From Bdellovibrionales bacterium (GTDB lineage Bacteria; Bdellovibrionota_C; UBA2361; SZUA-149), in contig JAGRAW010000008.1 in assembly GCA_020434415.1 (NCBI GenBank), positions 1 to 32,928 on the forward strand: DNA of 32,928 bases. Reading direction: 5' to 3'. The position numbers and the translations under genes were made by a program. The notes under the pieces were generated by a model. That model was not told where the DNA came from. It searched no databases and was given only the letters and a program-made list of their open reading frames with translations. Below, piece by piece: positions 29,717 to 32,928 of the stretch (positions are counted from its first letter, which is position 1; every line of letters begins with the position of its first letter).

Positions 29717-32602
29717 ATGGCCAAAAGGATGCTGGATACTTCCGAATCAACGGACCTGGGCGACCTCACCGCGCGCATGCGGGAGGAATGGGACCGCCGC
29801 ATCCAGCACGATTATCGCTTTTGGATGAGTGATGGGATCGAAAGCGACGCCGAAATGTGGGCTACCGGAGAACGCGACTTCACTATGCTCACCCGCGGCA
29901 TTGCGGCGGAGTGGATGCACCAATCGACGGCGCTCGAAGTCGGATGCGGAGTCGGAAGATTGCTCCGTGCCGCTGCGGGGCGGTTCAACTTCGTCATGGG
30001 CGTCGATGTATCGGCAGCAGCAATCGAGAAAGCGCGTCGGCTCCTAGCTGACGTCGAAAACGTGAAGCCGATGCTCGGCAACGGGCTAGATTTGTCCGAA
30101 ATCTCCACCGCGTCTGTCGATTTTGCTTATACGTTTGCAGCGATGAGTAGCATGCCTGTAGCGGTCATTGCAGCGTACATCGGTGAGCTTGCCCGAGTGG
30201 TAAAGCCGAAAGGGCTGCTCCGATTGCAGATGTATCTGGGATCGGCGCAACACACCTGTTCCGAAGACACCATCGCCATTCGAAGCTTCTCCCGCGAGCA
30301 ATTTTTGAAAGCCGTCGAATGTGCCGGTTTCGACCTCCAGTATACGGAGGAGATTCAACTTCCGTTCGAGGTATCGAACCCTGCGTTAGGTCTTTTCGCC
30401 GAAGTTGTCGCCTTGGAGCGGCGCTCCACGCCCGGAGCCACAGCCGCTCAGATTGAGCCGCTCCTGCTGCCCGAAGGAGAGCAGGCTGCCGGTGTAGCTT
30501 GGAACGGTTCGGAAACGGAGTATCTGATGGCCTTAGCCAGGGCACGTCAGCATCTGGAATCGGGTTGTGAGCAGGAAGCCAAGCGGGCGATTGAATTCGC
30601 CGTCGCCCATTACGGCCAGGCAGAGCAGGAAGTGCTCGATCTGCTGGAAGAACTCCGGACGCTCGATTCCGCGTCATCGGGAACACCACCAGCGTCGGTG
30701 ACGAAGTCCACATCCGAGAAGGGGACCGATGCACTAGGGAGGCTTTTCCGTGCTGAAGTGTATGAGCAGAATACTCGAGCTCTTCGTGACCTCTTTCCGG
30801 CAACGGCAAACGATGCGCTCGCGGTAGCTATACCCGAAGTGATTTCAGTGAGCGAGAGTGTCGAGGGCCAACCGGTACTCTCTCTTCGGAAGCTTCCGCT
30901 GAGCCATCGCGAGAAGCCGGTACGCAGCGCCGAACGCTGGGCGGAACGCGCCCTGAACAACCCGAGTGCGAGAGCGAAGGATATTCTGCTTGTTGTCGGA
31001 TTCGCTGATGCGTATCACCTCGAGGCGCTGGCGGCGATATGGGAGAAGGAGCTTCTTGTTTTTGAACCGACTCCTGCCGTTCTACATGCCGCGTGCGGCA
31101 TTCGAGACCTTCGTCATGTGTTCCCGCGGATCAGCAGCTTGATTACTTCGATCCCTCAACTACGGGAGGTAATCGCCCGCATTGACATCGATAGAACCGA
31201 GCTGATCATTCATCCCCAGACGCAGGCAACTGCCGGGGAAACTGCTGTTGAAGCCCGTCGATTGTTCCAGTCCGCTCGGGGCTTGGGGAAGCTTCGGCCG
31301 AGTATCGGCGTCGTCGGTCCGATGTACGGCGGATCCTTGCCGATAGCGCAGTACACCGCGCAGGCACTTACCAATCTGGAGCAGCGCGTCACGCCCTACG
31401 AGCTGGACGAGTACTACAAACCCTACGTCGGTCTCTCCAAGTTCCTTCGCGATCCGGGGCGCCAGAGCGTGGTGGAAAGCCAGTTTGTGGAGGTGCTTTC
31501 AACGCTGGTACTCGAAGCGGTGAGCGAGCGGCCGGTGGATATACTGATTTGCCTGGCGCAGGCACCCCTATCACCAAGAGTCCTCACGGAACTTCGGAAT
31601 CGTGGTGTCATTACAGTCATGTGGTTTGTCGAGGATTGCAGGCGCTTCTTGACGTGGCAACAGATTGCACCGTTTTACGACTACATGTTCTTGATTCAAA
31701 AAAACGACTTTCCACGGCTTGTCGAGCAGGCAGGCGCAGGACGCGCCTTATATTTGCCGGTGGCTTGTGATCCAGTTCGACATGCACCGGTCTCTCTTTC
31801 GGAGGCAGAACGACAGGAGTTCGGTTCGGCAGTATCGTTTGTCGGTGCCGGGTACAACAATCGCCGCCACGTGTTCGCAACCCTGGCTGATCGCGATTTT
31901 AAAATCTGGGGTACGGAATGGCCGAATTGCCTACCGTTTTCACGTATCGTGCAGCGAGGCGGTGCACGCGTGTCGGTTGAGGACTATACCAAGGTCTTCA
32001 ATGCTTCGACCATCAACATCAATCTGCACTCCTCGATGGAACGCGACGGGGTGGAGCCAAACGGGGACTTTGTCAACCCGCGCACGTTTGAGCTTGCAGC
32101 GGTGGGCGCCTTTCAGTTGGTCGACAATCGTACGTTGCTGCCGGAGCTTTTCGTGCCGGGTAAAGAGGTCGCGACTTTTTCCGATGAGCAGGAACTGCAC
32201 GACAAGATCGATTACTACCTAGCACATCCTGAGGAACGGGCCTCACTTACCGAGGCAGCCCGTGCTCGTGTCCTTGCCGAGCATACCTACGAGCAGCGCG
32301 TAAAGACGATGCTCGAGCATATCTTTGCCGATCGTTTCGATGAACTCACGACACGCATTCAACGCGGGCCATGGCCACGCACGTTGCAGGCCGCAAAGCC
32401 GTATCCTGAGCTTGCTGCGAAACTTGACGCTGTTTATCAGCGCGGGTGTGAACCGACCTTGGACGAGCTGGTCGGCGACATTCAACAAGGAAAGGGAAAG
32501 TTGAACGATGCGGAGCAGAAGCTCCTCTTTCTCCACCACCTTCGTGGTCAGATCAAGCAAGTCCGAAAGGCGAGGCGAGAAGATGATCAGCAGAAAATTT
32601 AA
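29717..32602 (+). CDS. Fused methyltransferase and CgeB-like glycosyltransferase
   Basis: A 961-residue cytoplasmic protein. The N-terminal part (about 40-190) is a class I SAM-dependent methyltransferase with motif I ALEVGCGVGRLL and an acidic VDVSAAAIEKA strand. A helical linker (about 250-390) follows. A Rossmann-like segment begins near 420 (DILLVVGFADAYHLEALAAI, VFEPTPAVL) and recalls the DUF115/Maf-type core. From about 528 it resembles CgeB-type glycosyltransferases: IGVVGPMYGG, then MWFVEDCRRF (about 635). Near 784 comes FVNPRTFELAAVGAFQLVDN, a probable donor-sugar site. The ATG at 29717 has no clear ribosome site. The last 20 bases overlap the heptosyltransferase gene. Proximity to fliD/fliS suggests flagellin or surface-glycan modification, but that is inference. 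Confidence 0.82.
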   Translation: MAKRMLDTSESTDLGDLTARMREEWDRRIQHDYRFWMSDGIESDAEMWATGERDFTMLTRGIAAEWMHQSTALEVGCGVGRLLRAAAGRFNFVMGVDVSAAAIEKARRLLADVENVKPMLGNGLDLSEISTASVDFAYTFAAMSSMPVAVIAAYIGELARVVKPKGLLRLQMYLGSAQHTCSEDTIAIRSFSREQFLKAVECAGFDLQYTEEIQLPFEVSNPALGLFAEVVALERRSTPGATAAQIEPLLLPEGEQAAGVAWNGSETEYLMALARARQHLESGCEQEAKRAIEFAVAHYGQAEQEVLDLLEELRTLDSASSGTPPASVTKSTSEKGTDALGRLFRAEVYEQNTRALRDLFPATANDALAVAIPEVISVSESVEGQPVLSLRKLPLSHREKPVRSAERWAERALNNPSARAKDILLVVGFADAYHLEALAAIWEKELLVFEPTPAVLHAACGIRDLRHVFPRISSLITSIPQLREVIARIDIDRTELIIHPQTQATAGETAVEARRLFQSARGLGKLRPSIGVVGPMYGGSLPIAQYTAQALTNLEQRVTPYELDEYYKPYVGLSKFLRDPGRQSVVESQFVEVLSTLVLEAVSERPVDILICLAQAPLSPRVLTELRNRGVITVMWFVEDCRRFLTWQQIAPFYDYMFLIQKNDFPRLVEQAGAGRALYLPVACDPVRHAPVSLSEAERQEFGSAVSFVGAGYNNRRHVFATLADRDFKIWGTEWPNCLPFSRIVQRGGARVSVEDYTKVFNASTININLHSSMERDGVEPNGDFVNPRTFELAAVGAFQLVDNRTLLPELFVPGKEVATFSDEQELHDKIDYYLAHPEERASLTEAARARVLAEHTYEQRVKTMLEHIFADRFDELTTRIQRGPWPRTLQAAKPYPELAAKLDAVYQRGCEPTLDELVGDIQQGKGKLNDAEQKLLFLHHLRGQIKQVRKARREDDQQKI

Positions 32603-32928
32603 CATTCTGCTCGTTGCCATCACGCGACTGGGGGACATGCTGCAGATGTCTCCGACCATCGCCGGATTGAAGCGGGAGCATCCGGACGCGCGGATCACCG
32701 TGGTCATCGACCGGCAGTTCGCCGCGATTTGCTCCGGCATCCCGGGCATCGACGAGGTCTACGTGCTCGATTTGAATTTCGTCGTTCGTTGTATCCATCG
32801 TGAACAGGACGGCATTGTCGAAGCCTACAAGTATATCAGTGACGCGCTCGAGGATCTGAAGGAAAAGAACTTCGACTACTGTCTCAACATGTCGAATTCG
32901 CCTTATACGGCGTTGCTGATCAAGATGC
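32583..32928 (+). CDS. Glycosyltransferase family 9 (heptosyltransferase-like), partial
   Basis: The first 115 residues of a GT9 protein, cut by the window end. The start MISRKFNILLVAITRLGDML matches the family pattern of an initial beta strand followed by an R-x-GD loop. PTIAGLKREHPDARITVVI and IPGIDEVYVLD follow, typical of heptosyltransferases of the LPS core and their relatives in flagellar glycosylation. The ATG at 32583 overlaps the end of the preceding gene by 20 bases, and GAGG/GAGAAG lies just upstream, so translation is probably coupled. Sugar donor and acceptor are unknown. Confidence 0.88.
   Translation, partial: MISRKFNILLVAITRLGDMLQMSPTIAGLKREHPDARITVVIDRQFAAICSGIPGIDEVYVLDLNFVVRCIHREQDGIVEAYKYISDALEDLKEKNFDYCLNMSNSPYTALLIKM

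Overview
The window looks like a chromosome segment from a motile, piliated Pseudomonadota bacterium, most likely gammaproteobacterium-like. Supporting this are adjacent pilT and pilU of the beta/gamma type, a YgaP-type membrane rhodanese, an AlgC-type phosphomannomutase/phosphoglucomutase and sigma-28 style flagellar promoters. One feature does not fit the enteric pattern: the TopA C-terminus is built of GRYGPYV-type repeats and has no zinc fingers. I see no transposase, integrase, phage gene, CRISPR array, rRNA or convincing tRNA, and composition looks even throughout.

Layout. 1-149: 3' end of an unidentified gene. 230-2504 (minus): pilT then pilU, the type IV pilus retraction ATPases. 2700-2954 (minus): an orphan Flp-type pilin with an unusually long leader made of a triplicated heptad. 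3238-12059 (plus): mfd, a SurA-like periplasmic chaperone, a phosphohexomutase and a UvrA-like tandem ABC ATPase. 12221-14500 (plus): two rhodanese-containing proteins, a YgaP-like one and a CoA-disulfide-reductase-like one, suggesting persulfide/thiol chemistry. 14501-15028: a hairpin-rich intergenic region. 15029-17502 (plus): a hybrid sensor kinase with a PilJ-like sensor region, plus a single-domain response regulator. 17736-17933 (minus): a small acidic protein behind a sigma-28-like promoter. 18406-18723 (plus): an ankyrin protein. 18742-22088 (minus): topA and a HAD phosphatase. 22295-23702 (plus): a doubtful ORF ending in an 18-bp triplicate, then a secreted cysteine-containing protein. 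23928-24650 (plus): a crotonase-family enzyme.

24708-32928 (plus) is a late flagellar and glycosylation block: flaG, two fliD paralogs, fliS, a very large fusion of a methyltransferase and a CgeB-like glycosyltransferase, and the start of a heptosyltransferase. Good sigma-28-like promoters precede flaG and fliS, and terminators separate the transcription units. The glycosyltransferases next to the filament cap and chaperone genes suggest flagellin or surface-glycan modification. No flagellin gene lies inside the window.

The least conventional items are the heptad-leader Flp pilin with an attenuator-like hairpin, the sigma-28-linked 65-residue orphan, the structured 14590-14682 region, the tandem divergent fliD genes, the UvrA paralog with an altered Walker B, and the methyltransferase-glycosyltransferase fusion. 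All functions are inferred from motifs read by eye; no database search was possible.
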